A stretch of 64,000 nucleotides of DNA from Methanobrevibacter sp. (GCF_030539875.1 NZ_JAUNXI010000001.1:62001-126000), one strand, 5' to 3'. Positions 36,643-46,000 are shown, counted from the stretch's first letter. Notes: generated from the letters alone by a model not told the origin. A program made the numbers and translations.

Positions 36643-37080
36643 ATGTCTGAAGAAGAAATGATTGAAGAAACTTCTGAAGAATTCGTCGATGAAGACGAAG
36701 AAAAATTGCCTTTCGCTAAAGCAGAAGTTGTTCGTTTAATGAAAGAAAATCTCGACGATGACAAAATGATTAGGGAAAGAGTAAAAGTGGAAATGAACAA
36801 ATTCTTAGGCGAAGTTTTAAAAAATGTATGTAAACAATTAAATGAATATCCATACACTACTATTGAATATGAAATGCTTAAGGAATCCACTTATCCATAC
36901 ACTAATATAGAAAGAATCAATCAAGAAAAAGAAAGAATTTTATTACATTTAGAAGCTATTAAAGCAGATTGTAATGCATTGGCTATGGATGTTCAAAAAA
37001 CATTAAAATTAAAAGACGTTGTTGAAGAAGATACTTTTAGTTTTTCAGCAAGCAACGGTGAAGAAACTGAAGAAGAATAA
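36643..37080 (+). CDS. acidic protein with possible histone-fold core
   Basis: 145 residues with acidic tails at both ends (first 21 residues and last 20 are mostly Glu/Asp). Residues about 22-85 follow a histone-fold-like order: short helix [15 protein letters not shown], loop, long helix from [18 protein letters not shown] to about residue 66, then [13 protein letters not shown] in the place of the T-V-x-x-x-D-V loop and third helix. A coiled helix (95-125) follows. The fold is my inference from spacing, not a database match. Alternatives: a simple helical-bundle protein. Good GAGGTG ribosome binding site; convergent with the ZPR1 gene. Confidence 0.55.
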   Translation: MSEEEMIEETSEEFVDEDEEKLPFAKAEVVRLMKENLDDDKMIRERVKVEMNKFLGEVLKNVCKQLNEYPYTTIEYEMLKESTYPYTNIERINQEKERILLHLEAIKADCNALAMDVQKTLKLKDVVEEDTFSFSASNGEETEEE

Positions 37081-37088
37081 TTCTTCTT
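37070..37088. terminator. inverted repeat at convergent gene ends
   Basis: AAGAAGAAT and ATTCTTCTT around one base form a perfect nine-base inverted repeat that includes the plus-strand stop codon, and lies just downstream of the ZPR1 stop on the other strand. Could act in both directions. Confidence 0.4.
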
Positions 37089-37091
37089 TAA

Positions 37092-37670
37092 CTATTCTTC
37101 AATATGGCTAAAACCTGTTTTTAGATTATGCAATTCCTCTTCGGGAATTTCTGAAATTTCAACATTTTCACTTACAATGTTGCTCTGACCAAACGGATCT
37201 AACATAATTAATGTTGCAGTTCCATTTCCTTTTTTAAGTTCTCTTATCCTATTTAGAGTATTTTTTCCATTTTCTTGTGATTCTAAATCGTCAAATAAGT
37301 TCAAAGCTTTTTTTACAGCATCTTCAAAGCGAGTGAGAACACCTTCAACATTTGTTACATATCCTTCAGATTTTGGTCCAGGTTCCACTTTAACACCAAG
37401 CTCCGGAATTACAACAGTTGATGACTGTGATCTGACAACTCTAACGGATAGGTTGTTTTTATTAATGCCAATAACATATTTGGCAGGATCATTTTGCTCT
37501 AAAGCTATAATGTCGCTGTGCTTGAATCCGCATTCAGGACATTTGATTGTTGTTTCTAAAACTTTTCCAAAATGAGGTATTTCTATTTCTTTCATTATTG
37601 ATTTGGCAATACCTTCAACAGAGCAAGCAGGACATTTAATAACCATTTCATTAATTTCACTTTCATTCAT
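37092..37670 (-). CDS. ZPR1-type zinc-finger protein
   Basis: 192 residues. A four-cysteine zinc finger CPAC...CPEC (residues about 10-45) is followed by the ZPR1 domain: YVIGINKNNLSVRVVRSQSS, VIPELGVKVEPGPKSEGYVT and NVEGVLTRFEDAV. Archaeal proteins carry one ZPR1 unit where eukaryotic ZPR1 has two; the eukaryotic protein binds and helps fold elongation factor 1A. Starts inside the last eight bases of the upstream kinase gene, so it is translationally coupled. Confidence 0.9.
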   Translation of the reverse strand: MNESEINEMVIKCPACSVEGIAKSIMKEIEIPHFGKVLETTIKCPECGFKHSDIIALEQNDPAKYVIGINKNNLSVRVVRSQSSTVVIPELGVKVEPGPKSEGYVTNVEGVLTRFEDAVKKALNLFDDLESQENGKNTLNRIRELKKGNGTATLIMLDPFGQSNIVSENVEISEIPEEELHNLKTGFSHIEE

Positions 37671-38607
37671 TTAAAACATATCCTTTTTCATCTAGTTCTT
37701 TTATTATTTTATCTAATTTTTCTTTATTTGGAGCACAGATTCTAGTTTCCCTATACTCGGATAAGCTGTATAATTGGGATAAATATTCTTTTTTATCTTT
37801 ATTTTCATTAAGAGTATTTATAAATCTATTGGCGGATTTTGTATCATAAACATTAATATTTCTAATTAACGGTTCTTTAAATCCTTTGAAATTATATATG
37901 ATTTTTTCAAGGGTTCCGTTGTTTTTATTGCTTACAATATCAACAACATCTTCCAGCTCCTCAATTGTATTGACCAATTTGATTGTGGTACAGGATTTAT
38001 TGATTATTGTTAAAATGCTGTCCAGGGTAGATTCAATAGATTCGGAGTTGATGATGGTAACATTATTATTTTTTGCCTGGTCTAATAAATGATTGTGAAT
38101 AATTCTATTTTCTTTAAAGAAATCCAGTTGTTTTCCTCCTCTGTGGATTCTGATGGCTCTTTTAACAAATCTTTCTTTGTGGGACTCTTCATCAGAACTT
38201 AATATGAAAAAATAAATGTTTGCGTCATCTTTAAATTGTTCTATATTTATCAAACCCGGAACGAGATGGACTCCCTCAATAATGATGTCGTCATAATCAG
38301 TAATCGCTCTTTGAATAATTTTTTCTAGGGCGGGAATTACATATGCTGCATGGTCATCAAATCCGGCAGATACAAGTTCCTCATAGTTTTCATATCTGCT
38401 TTTATTTCTGATATGTTTATATGCATCATAAGAGGAGCTATGGAGGGCAGGCGCATATTCCTTACCGATAATTCCGCGAACAACCGCTCTTATAAAGTCA
38501 CTTTCGATTAAATGTTTAATGTTTAACGATTTGGCAAGTTCAGCAGCAATCGTCGACTTTCCAATTCCGGATGCACTTCCAATTAGTATAACATAAGGCT
38601 TTCTCAT
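37663..38607 (-). CDS. 2-phosphoglycerate kinase
   Basis: 314 residues. P-loop GSASGIGKST near residue 10 and the blocks LIESDFIRAVVRG, ITDYDDIIIEGVHLVPG and HKERFVKRAIRIHRGG match archaeal 2-phosphoglycerate kinase. The enzyme makes 2,3-diphosphoglycerate, precursor of the cyclic diphosphoglycerate that Methanobacteriales accumulate. GGAGG precedes the ATG. The C-terminal 100 residues are more variable. Confidence 0.88.
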   Translation of the reverse strand: MRKPYVILIGSASGIGKSTIAAELAKSLNIKHLIESDFIRAVVRGIIGKEYAPALHSSSYDAYKHIRNKSRYENYEELVSAGFDDHAAYVIPALEKIIQRAITDYDDIIIEGVHLVPGLINIEQFKDDANIYFFILSSDEESHKERFVKRAIRIHRGGKQLDFFKENRIIHNHLLDQAKNNNVTIINSESIESTLDSILTIINKSCTTIKLVNTIEELEDVVDIVSNKNNGTLEKIIYNFKGFKEPLIRNINVYDTKSANRFINTLNENKDKKEYLSQLYSLSEYRETRICAPNKEKLDKIIKELDEKGYVLNE

Positions 38608-39467
38608 GCTAATTATCCTCCAAAATTTTATTTTAGTTACTTTTTTATTTATGTTAATTTACTAATTAATTTTATTATTTTTCAGTTTATTTTTGATTGT
38701 GCCGGATTTTGTAGTGGATTTTTTAAAGTATAATTTATAAAATATATTTTTTAACTTTATATTTAATTAACAGTAATAAATTTTCATTTAATCTTTATAA
38801 ATACTATTAGTATGGAGGGATATTGCTATTTGTTAGGGCGTGCTGATGTGGGGAACTTTAATAAATTATTTGTACTTGAATCTTTTTTATTTGTTTGAAA
38901 TGTATTTGTGCAGTTTCGGATAATGTGGTTTAAATGATGGTTGTCGAAGTGAGGAGTTATAATATGTTTTTTTGTTGATTTAGACCTTACGGGGTATTGT
39001 CATATCATGGGATTTTCATTAATGAAAGTTATAACAAGCATAACTGAAAGTAAATTAAATATAAACTGTCAGATTTACTTTATCTGTCCGTACTATTTGT
39101 TTCATCCATATTTTCTCCAGATATAGCAAATAGGATATTGCCTTTTTAATTAAAGGGAAGTGATGGTGTAAAATAATTTTTAATAATGGAATAATGCTCA
39201 TGGCAGTAATGGGGTATTATTTGTAAGCGGGTAATGCAATTTGATATCGATTATTTCAATGTGTTTAAATGTTGTAAAAAACAGGATTTCTGCAAGGCCG
39301 GTTAATAAATAAAAATAAAATCATTTTATTTCAATGTCACTTAAAAACATTTACATTTATTAATATGGAAAAGTATAATATAAAATTAATAGTAACGTTT
39401 TTTAGATTATAAAAAAAATATTAGGATAATAAATTTACGTGTTGTTATATGATTATAAAATATAGGG
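38608..39467. other. 860-base region without recognised gene
   Basis: The longest gap in the window. It is AT-rich, with islands of higher GC at 38812-38870, 38920-38965 and 39150-39240. A TATA-like site at 38795 precedes a 28-codon ORF (38812-38898). No tRNA, rRNA, CRISPR or known riboswitch form was recognised. It could hold a small RNA, a decayed gene, or only spacer. Confidence 0.5.
38795..38804 (+). promoter_or_regulatory. candidate archaeal TATA box in the 860-base gap
   Basis: ATCTTTATAAATAC is close to the archaeal consensus TTTATATA form and is unusually clear for this gap. Transcription would be expected near 38820-38828, over the GC-richer stretch, with no downstream long ORF on this strand until 39468. 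Confidence 0.4.
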
Positions 39468-40529
39468 GTGAAGTTGTTGTATTCAGTAAAATCAGTTAAG
39501 GATATTCAAAATTTAAATCCATTCATTGTTGTAGGTTGCGGAGGAGGAGGAGAAAAATTCTCCAATCTTGAAGGTGTAGAAACAGTAGGTTTCATTGACG
39601 ATAATGTAAAAAAGCAAGGAAAAGAATTTTGCGGCTGTGTTGTTTCAGGCAGTTTAGAGGAATGTCTTGAATGTGCTAAAAACGCAAAATCTGTTGTAAT
39701 CATGCTTCCAATAGGCGCGGAAGGGACTGCTTTAAAATATGCTGTTCAAGCTATTGACGCAGGATTAAATGTAATCACTTCATTTAGATCATTATCTGTT
39801 GCTGAAAATATATCTTTGAAGAAATTTGCAGATGCGAAAAATGTCGTAATCAAAGATATCGGCCCCAGACTGGATGTTATTGAAAAAATAGCCGGGGTGG
39901 CTCCTGAAAAATCATGTGAAGTATTGCCAAAAATTTCATATAAGCCAAAAGCACCTGTAATCTTTGTTGGCGGAACTTCCCAGGAATGCGGCAAAAGAAC
40001 CACAACTAAAATGTTAGGTCTTGCATGTATGGAAAGAGGCATTACTCCCGCCATTATTTCAACTGATGAAATGGGATTGGAAGAACCGACAGATTTTAAC
40101 TTTAGGGCAGGAAGCTTATCTGCAATGGATGTTCCGGCAGCAATTTTATCTTCAATTAAATATGCCGAAGAAACAAAACATCCGGACATTATTTTCATTG
40201 AAGGCCAATCCAGTTTAACTGAAAAAGGAAATCCTCATCCAAGAGGTTTGTCTGCAGCCATTTTAATCGGTTCGGCTCCTGATGCAGTTATTGTTGGACA
40301 CAGACCAAATCACCCATACAGAGAACCTAGGGGAATTGAAGAGGAAATTAAAGCTATTGAGGCTGTTGAACCTACAAAAGTTGTTGGTTTATCAATAAAT
40401 CTTAAAAATGCTAGCTTAGATTTATGCCCTGAATTCTTTGAATCTAAATTCAATTTACCTGCTGAAGATGTTTATACAAATGGTGCTTCCAAATTATTAG
40501 ATGCAATATTTGAATATTTAGAGGAGTAG
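39468..40529 (+). CDS. DUF1611 family P-loop protein
   Basis: 353 residues. N-terminal Rossmann-like part ([20 protein letters not shown]) and a C-terminal P-loop-type domain ([20 protein letters not shown]), with [21 protein letters not shown] and [14 protein letters not shown]; this is the DUF1611 layout. Related bacterial proteins take part in D-glutamate or dipeptide metabolism, but the archaeal substrate is unknown. Start is uncertain: GTG at 39468, or TTG at 39474/39477, which sits better behind GGTGA (39467-39471). Five-base gap to sepF. Confidence 0.75.
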   Translation: MKLLYSVKSVKDIQNLNPFIVVGCGGGGEKFSNLEGVETVGFIDDNVKKQGKEFCGCVVSGSLEECLECAKNAKSVVIMLPIGAEGTALKYAVQAIDAGLNVITSFRSLSVAENISLKKFADAKNVVIKDIGPRLDVIEKIAGVAPEKSCEVLPKISYKPKAPVIFVGGTSQECGKRTTTKMLGLACMERGITPAIISTDEMGLEEPTDFNFRAGSLSAMDVPAAILSSIKYAEETKHPDIIFIEGQSSLTEKGNPHPRGLSAAILIGSAPDAVIVGHRPNHPYREPRGIEEEIKAIEAVEPTKVVGLSINLKNASLDLCPEFFESKFNLPAEDVYTNGASKLLDAIFEYLEE

Positions 40530-40534
40530 TTTAA

Positions 40535-41038
40535 ATGAGTTTTATGGATACTTTAAAGAGAAGTTTAGGTTTTGAAGAAACAGAATCTCCAAAGAAAGAT
40601 GAAGAAAGTTTTAACTTGACAGATTTTATAAATGGTTTTACTAAGTCTTTTAAAAATGCGGAACCTCGACAAAATAATTCACAGCAGTATGAATCAACTC
40701 CTAAACCGCAAAATCGTCCGCAGCATCCTGTTTATGATGATTATGATGATTATGTAATTACTCCTGAACAGCCATTTTACGAAATTGTATTAATTAGGCC
40801 TAAGACACTTGATGACATTAATTATGTTGTTGATCAGGTAATTGAAGAAATGAATCCTGTTATCCTTGATTTATCATTTTTAGAAAAAGAAAGTGAACCT
40901 AACTTCAGATTAGCCGGAGATAAAATTAAACAGATGAGGGCGAAATATGGTGCTCAGGCATTGTTGCTTTCACGTTCTGAAGATAAAAATTTAATTGTCA
41001 TATCTCCTAAAAAAGTAAAATTAATCAATAAAGGATAA
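40535..41038 (+). CDS. sepF: SepF, archaeal cell-division protein
   Basis: 167 residues: an N-terminal amphipathic membrane-binding helix (MSFMDTLKRSLGF), a disordered polar linker to about residue 75, and the SepF globular domain (EIVLIRPKTLDDINYVVDQV, NPVILDLSFLEKE, FRLAGDKIKQMRAKYGA, LIVISP). In Methanobrevibacter SepF anchors FtsZ to the membrane at the division site. Five bases after the DUF1611 gene, so probably cotranscribed. Confidence 0.92.
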   Translation: MSFMDTLKRSLGFEETESPKKDEESFNLTDFINGFTKSFKNAEPRQNNSQQYESTPKPQNRPQHPVYDDYDDYVITPEQPFYEIVLIRPKTLDDINYVVDQVIEEMNPVILDLSFLEKESEPNFRLAGDKIKQMRAKYGAQALLLSRSEDKNLIVISPKKVKLINKG

Positions 41039-41062
41039 GAGGATTAATTTCTGCTTTTTTTA

Positions 41063-41962
41063 TTATTTTTTTAAGAAGTTCACATATTCGGTTATCACAT
41101 AAAATACAGTAATTACCGATATTAATGTTTCTATGGTTAAAATCGATGATAAAATCAGATTTTCGCCAGCTATTTTTATAACTCCTTTTGTTGCAAGTGC
41201 GCTTATTACAAATGGAAATGTAAATGCCGAAAAACTTGGATAAAACTCCAGTGTTCTATATTCAACTAATTTATAAAATGCAAAAATATAAAATATGCAC
41301 GCAATGCAGTATAAAGCCATTAAAAATTCGGGATATATTTTCGGTGCTGAATTTAAATATCCTACTATCAGTATGCTGAATAATGCTGTGTAAATGCATG
41401 TTGTTGGTTTATTGGCATCTGAAATATCGGGATATTTAATATGTCTGTATGTTATTAATGGTAGAGTTATCAGCATGGAAGCAAATCCTATAATTATGCA
41501 TGCAGTTCCTATTTTGTTGAGTCCGTGAAATGGTGCTGTAACTGCTCCCATTGAAATTCCAACATAAACAATCCAGTATGTAGGATTGACTGCCAGTATA
41601 TCAAAATCACGTATTATAAAATGATAGGTAAAGTAAATCATTAACAAAATATGTAAGCCAATTCCAATTATCCATATGCCTTGCGAAATAGTCGGCATAA
41701 ATCCTAATGTATATGTAGATAAAAGCATCAAACTCATTGAAAAAGTACCTGAACTGCTTGCGGTTACCGGATTTTTAAAGTCATCTTTAATATCTTTCGG
41801 ATATGTTATTGCCTTAACAACCAGTAAAATAATCAATATTGCACTAATCATTCCCAGGAAATATTTTATTCCTGGATTAATATCATGTAAAAGATTGCCT
41901 AATGATAATAAAGCAAGGATTAAACCTGCAACGGTAATGGGTAACCTTTTGGTGATATTCAT
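41063..41962 (-). CDS. TDT-family (TehA/SLAC1-like) membrane transporter
   Basis: 299 residues with ten membrane helices. The pattern matches the tellurite-resistance/dicarboxylate transporter family: KRLPITVAGLILALLSLGNL at the start, DFKNPVTASSSGTFSMSLML, and YPSFSAFTFPFVISALAT. These are anion or dicarboxylate carriers. Lies nine bases after the TatD-like gene on the same strand. Confidence 0.8.
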   Translation of the reverse strand: MNITKRLPITVAGLILALLSLGNLLHDINPGIKYFLGMISAILIILLVVKAITYPKDIKDDFKNPVTASSSGTFSMSLMLLSTYTLGFMPTISQGIWIIGIGLHILLMIYFTYHFIIRDFDILAVNPTYWIVYVGISMGAVTAPFHGLNKIGTACIIIGFASMLITLPLITYRHIKYPDISDANKPTTCIYTALFSILIVGYLNSAPKIYPEFLMALYCIACIFYIFAFYKLVEYRTLEFYPSFSAFTFPFVISALATKGVIKIAGENLILSSILTIETLISVITVFYVITEYVNFLKK

Positions 41963-41971
41963 GGTATCAAG

Positions 41972-42727
41972 TTATATTTTAAAGTATTTCTCTGCATTTT
42001 CATGTGATACTTTATCTATTTCTGCTTTTTTATAACCTAATCGGGTTAATTCACGAACGGTTTTAGCAACGGAAAGGGGGTCTGATGGTTTGTTGCTTAT
42101 GTCGCTGTTTAAAATGAATTTATCAAATCCATAATTGTCTAAAATATCTACTGCACTTTCAATGTCAAGTTTTTGTGGCTGCACGGTCAGTCCGAGCATA
42201 TAATCTTTATCAATAACTTCGTTGATAATGTCTAGGTTAATATGATCAATAACTGCTTGTGATTCATCTAAATGTTGGGGAACAATGTCTAAAATAACTT
42301 TTAGGACTTTTGATTTATTTTTCCTTGGAGTATGAATAATCACTTTTGAGTTGGTCTCATCTGCAATATCTAACTGCTTTTTAAATGTATTAATCTCCAG
42401 GTCAGTTAAATCTTCAAGACCTATTTCGCCTATTGCAACGATTTGCCCTCTTTCAGTCCATCTGTATAATTCATTAAAAATCATTTCAGGTTTTTCGATA
42501 CTGTTTGTTGGATGAATTCCTAAGGCCACCTTTAAATCCATCCCATACTGTGATGCTCTTTTAGTATCATATTCTAAAATTCTATTCAAATGATTTAAAA
42601 GAACAATTTCCGAATCTATTCTGTAAGGGTAATAACTGCAAGTTATTGCACTGTCTATTCCGGCCAGATACATGTCCTTAAAATCTTCACTACTTCTTGA
42701 ATCGGCATGAATATGTGTATCAATCAT
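41972..42727 (-). CDS. TatD-related metal-dependent hydrolase, archaeal type
   Basis: 251 residues. Amidohydrolase-like motifs MIDTHIHADSRSSEDF (HxH metal site), ALGIHPTNSIE, VAIGEIGLEDLTD, KVIIHTPRKNKSK and FILNSDISNKPSDP. It belongs to the TatD-related archaeal branch rather than TatD proper (see 27545). ATG at 42727 preferred; a GTG nine bases upstream is possible. Substrate unknown. Confidence 0.8.
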   Translation of the reverse strand: MIDTHIHADSRSSEDFKDMYLAGIDSAITCSYYPYRIDSEIVLLNHLNRILEYDTKRASQYGMDLKVALGIHPTNSIEKPEMIFNELYRWTERGQIVAIGEIGLEDLTDLEINTFKKQLDIADETNSKVIIHTPRKNKSKVLKVILDIVPQHLDESQAVIDHINLDIINEVIDKDYMLGLTVQPQKLDIESAVDILDNYGFDKFILNSDISNKPSDPLSVAKTVRELTRLGYKKAEIDKVSHENAEKYFKI

Positions 42728-42899
42728 TTTACTCACTATTTTGTTATTTGTGGTAGTTTAGATATAAATTTTTACTCATGTCTGTTTTTATTTATAAGCT
42801 TTTTGCAAGTTCACTTTTTCATATTTTCTCACTTCAATAGATTTTATATTTTTCAGTATTAATAATATTAGTACAAGTAATACGACATTGGTGATTTAT

Positions 42900-43676
42900 T
42901 TGGTAATTAATAAAAGTTATTTAAACAGCTACGAATCGATTTCAGAAGAACTAAAATACATGACTAATTCAATAATCAGATTAAAAATATTAGCAACTTT
43001 ATACAAGTGTCCGCTGAACATGAAAGATTTAAATCAGATTACATCTTTAAGTTACAGTTCAATATCAAGTAATATGCATAATTTGGAGCTGAAAGGATAT
43101 GTATATAGGGAATATAATAAATATTTTTTATCAAATTCGACTAAATTGAAAATTGACCAGGTCATGAAACTCGGTTATATAATTAATTTATTAAATGATT
43201 TTTTTAATATTTTGGACAAGCATCTTGTTAATATGATTCCAAATCAATCTGTTGCAGAGTTATACCTTCTTGGCAATGCCCATCTTATTGAATCAGACGG
43301 TATTGATGTATATAGGATTTATAATTTCATTGAAAATAGTTTAAGCAGTGCAAAACAGGTCAAATGTGTTCTGCCATTTTATTATGAAAATTTCAATGAC
43401 AAACTAAACGAACTTGTTGAAAATAATAATGACGTTGAAGTTATGATTCCATCAGGCATTTCGAAAATATTTAATAAAAAGTCTAAAATTAAAAATTTAT
43501 CTTATTTTGCAGGTGAAAACACATTTCTGTTAATAGTCACTGACCAGCTAATGATTTTAGGTTTGTTTAAGGAGGACGGTTATTTTGATCAAAACAGATT
43601 GCTGACATCAAAAAATAGTGATTCAATAAAATGGGCCAGTAATCTTTATGAAAATTTTAAAATTAAAAATAAATGA
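42900..43676 (+). CDS. winged-helix regulator with FilR1-type domain
   Basis: 258 residues. N-terminal ArsR-like winged helix (residues about 25-85): TNSIIRLKILATLYKCPLNMKDL-type helices, then recognition helix SYSSISSNMHNLELKGYVYR. The C-terminal half fits the methanogenesis-regulator FilR1 domain (DUF1724), with SVAELYLLGNAHLIES and NTFLLIVTDQLMILGLFK. Likely DNA-binding with a ligand-sensing C-terminal part. TTG at 42900 is five bases behind GGTGA (42890-42894); earlier in-frame codons lack a site. Targets unknown. Confidence 0.85.
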   Translation: MVINKSYLNSYESISEELKYMTNSIIRLKILATLYKCPLNMKDLNQITSLSYSSISSNMHNLELKGYVYREYNKYFLSNSTKLKIDQVMKLGYIINLLNDFFNILDKHLVNMIPNQSVAELYLLGNAHLIESDGIDVYRIYNFIENSLSSAKQVKCVLPFYYENFNDKLNELVENNNDVEVMIPSGISKIFNKKSKIKNLSYFAGENTFLLIVTDQLMILGLFKEDGYFDQNRLLTSKNSDSIKWASNLYENFKIKNK

Positions 43677-43693
43677 GTTTTAAACTCATTTAT
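43669..43693. terminator. palindrome shared by convergent stop codons
   Basis: ATAAATGAGTTT and AAACTCATTTAT form a perfect twelve-base inverted repeat around one base. It contains the stop codons of both the regulator (plus) and GlyRS (minus) genes, and T-rich DNA follows on the plus side, so it probably ends both transcripts. Confidence 0.5.
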
Positions 43694-45380
43694 AATATTT
43701 TTCCAAATAATCTTCTAATTCAGCTATTGGAATTCTTTCTTGAGCTTCTGTATCTCTGTCTCTGACAGTCACCTTTTCATCTTCTATTGATTCAAAATCA
43801 ACAGTGACTGCAAGGGGGATACCAATTTCATCGGCTCTGGCATATCTTTTACCAATAGTTCCGGTTGCATCATATTCTACAGTAAAACCTGCCATTCTCA
43901 ATTGTTCTGTTAATTCTTGAGCAATTTCACGAGGGCCTTCTTTATTGACAAGCGGAAATATTCCAAGCTGAACCGGAGCAATTGATTTGTCAAATTTAAA
44001 GTATTCTTTTTCTTCTGTTTGTGTAAATGAATGTAATAAAACAGAGTAGGTAATACGGTCAATACCAAATGAAGGCTCAATAACGTGTGGTATGATTTTC
44101 TCACCGGTTATTTCTTCTTCAACATCTTCAAAGATAAGCAAATCTTCACTTACTTCATATGTTTTGTCCAATTCAATGGTGAATTTGCCTTCAGTTTCTA
44201 TTGCAGTTCTTATATCTTCAACATTCGCATCTTCAATAGCCTGTTTTACCTTAGGAGAGTCCCCTTTAAATACCGGTCCGAATTTGGACAAGTTTGGTTT
44301 AACTACAGTTTTTCTGACTTTTTTAGGTTCATCATATTCAATAAATATGTTCAATTCTTCATTGCTAAACTCGGAATGTGATGATAAATCGTAATCTCCT
44401 CTATCTGCTATACCGATGATTTCAACCCATCCGTATTTGTCGGTTTTAACTTCAACGTCCCAGCAATCAAGTGCATAGTGGGCCATTTCTCCGGCTAAAT
44501 GTTGTCTGAATCTTAAAACATCTTCGGGAATTCCAAGCTCAATTAAAAATTTGCGGGCTAAGTACAGCTGATAGATTAACATTTCATTTGCCACGATTCC
44601 TTTTTCAAGGGCTTCACGGGCAGTAATTTCCAAAGGTTCCAAATCGTTTTCCTGAACCTCCTGTGAGTTTAAGCGCAATACCACATCTTCGATTTGTGAA
44701 AATTTGGGATGTGTTTTTTCTTTGGGATTTAAAAAGATTTCCGCTTCTGCTTGAGTGAATTCTCTAAGTCTGATAACTCCTTGTCTTGGTGAAATTTCAT
44801 TTCTGTACGCTTTACCAAGCTGAACTGCTCCAAATGGAAGTTTTCCTCTGAAAAATCTTTCCAAACGTTTGAATAAAATGAAGATTCCCTGTGCAGTTTC
44901 AGGTCTCATGTAACCTACTTTATCTCCCTTAGCACCGATTTCGGTTTTAAACATTAAGTTGTAGTTCCATATGTTGGACAGGTCTCCGCCACAATCAGGA
45001 CACTTTATATTGTTGTCAGTGACTATCTGGTCAAGTTCCTCGTTTTCGAGGCTTTCCACATCTTCTCCGATTACTGCTTCAATTATGTGGTCTGCTCTGA
45101 AAACTTCTCCGCAGTTTTCGCATTTGCACATCGGATCTGTGAAGTTATCCACGTGTCCTGATGCCTTTAAAACTTCTTTGGGCATTACGGTAGGGCCTTC
45201 AATTTCGTAAAATCCTTCACCTGAAACATATTGCTTTCTCCATTTTTGCATGATATTATTTTTCAGGCTGGCTCCAAGAGGGCCGTAATCTGTAAAACCG
45301 GACACTCCGGAATATATTTCAAAGGACGGCCATAAAAATCCTCTTTTTGCACTAATATTTGACATTTTATCATGATTCAT
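43686..45380 (-). CDS. glyS: glycyl-tRNA synthetase, archaeal/eukaryotic type
   Basis: 564 residues, single-chain class II GlyRS. Motif 1 region (FEIYSGVSGFTDYGPLGA), zinc-like cysteine set (CKCENCGEVF and CPDCGG), motif 2 (GKAYRNEISPRQGVIRLREF) and motif 3 (IEPSFGIDRITYSVL) are all visible. Charges tRNA-Gly in the cytosol. Start at 45380 with GGAG twelve bases upstream; the ATG at 45395 lies on the dcd stop. Confidence 0.96.
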   Translation of the reverse strand: MNHDKMSNISAKRGFLWPSFEIYSGVSGFTDYGPLGASLKNNIMQKWRKQYVSGEGFYEIEGPTVMPKEVLKASGHVDNFTDPMCKCENCGEVFRADHIIEAVIGEDVESLENEELDQIVTDNNIKCPDCGGDLSNIWNYNLMFKTEIGAKGDKVGYMRPETAQGIFILFKRLERFFRGKLPFGAVQLGKAYRNEISPRQGVIRLREFTQAEAEIFLNPKEKTHPKFSQIEDVVLRLNSQEVQENDLEPLEITAREALEKGIVANEMLIYQLYLARKFLIELGIPEDVLRFRQHLAGEMAHYALDCWDVEVKTDKYGWVEIIGIADRGDYDLSSHSEFSNEELNIFIEYDEPKKVRKTVVKPNLSKFGPVFKGDSPKVKQAIEDANVEDIRTAIETEGKFTIELDKTYEVSEDLLIFEDVEEEITGEKIIPHVIEPSFGIDRITYSVLLHSFTQTEEKEYFKFDKSIAPVQLGIFPLVNKEGPREIAQELTEQLRMAGFTVEYDATGTIGKRYARADEIGIPLAVTVDFESIEDEKVTVRDRDTEAQERIPIAELEDYLEKYYK

Positions 45381-45394
45381 AAATATTATCTCCA

Positions 45395-45979
45395 TTATTT
45401 TTTTAATTCGTAATCTAATTTGACCCTGCTGCTTTCAGGACGGGTCTGTCCCATATATTTGCTATTTCTAGAAGGATGTCCGTAAGGAATTTCTGAAGGT
45501 GTAGTCATTGTTTCAAATACAATCTGACATACTCTTTGACCAGGGTATAGCGCTACAGGCATTGCACCGATATTTGATATTTCCAAAGTGATTTTACCTT
45601 CAAAACCCGGATCAATAAAACCTGCTGTAACGTGCATTGTAACACCGAGTCTTCCCATACTTGAACGGCCTTCCACTCTTGCAACCAGGTCATCAGGTAT
45701 TTTAACGTATTCTAAAGTGGTGGCCAAAGCAAATTCATTAGGATGGATTATAAACGCTTCGCCTTCTTTAACAATAGATGATTCCATATATGATGCAATG
45801 TCTTCTTCATCTTTAGGATTGATATAGGGTTTTCTAATAACTTTAAATACTTTAAATTCATCTCCTAATCTCATATCAACAGAAGATGGTTGTATTTGCT
45901 TTTCATCTAAAAGAGGTTCAATACCAATTTTGCCTTCTTTTAAATATTCTTTTATAGTTTTATCACTTAAAATAGCCAT
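45395..45979 (-). CDS. dcd: dCTP deaminase
   Basis: 194 residues. The trimeric dUTPase/dCTP deaminase fold is shown by IQPSSVDMRLGDEFKVF, VARVEGRSSMGRLGVTMHVTAG with the catalytic Glu/Arg/Ser set, GKITLEISN and LYPGQRVCQIVF. Methanogen homologues can be bifunctional (deaminase plus dUTPase), giving dUMP directly; this cannot be decided here. Start at 45979. Confidence 0.95.
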   Translation of the reverse strand: MAILSDKTIKEYLKEGKIGIEPLLDEKQIQPSSVDMRLGDEFKVFKVIRKPYINPKDEEDIASYMESSIVKEGEAFIIHPNEFALATTLEYVKIPDDLVARVEGRSSMGRLGVTMHVTAGFIDPGFEGKITLEISNIGAMPVALYPGQRVCQIVFETMTTPSEIPYGHPSRNSKYMGQTRPESSRVKLDYELKK

Positions 45980-46000
45980 ATTCTCACACAAGTAATTTTT

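Noticed and set aside
38920-39180. C-box-like AATGATGG and GTGATGG in the 860-base gap
   Set aside because: Boxes are imperfect and lack a correctly placed D box; not enough for a C/D sRNA call.
44085-44394. Plus-strand frames of about 100 codons within glyS
   Set aside because: Two overlapping frames antisense to a conserved synthetase; no start signals; shadows.
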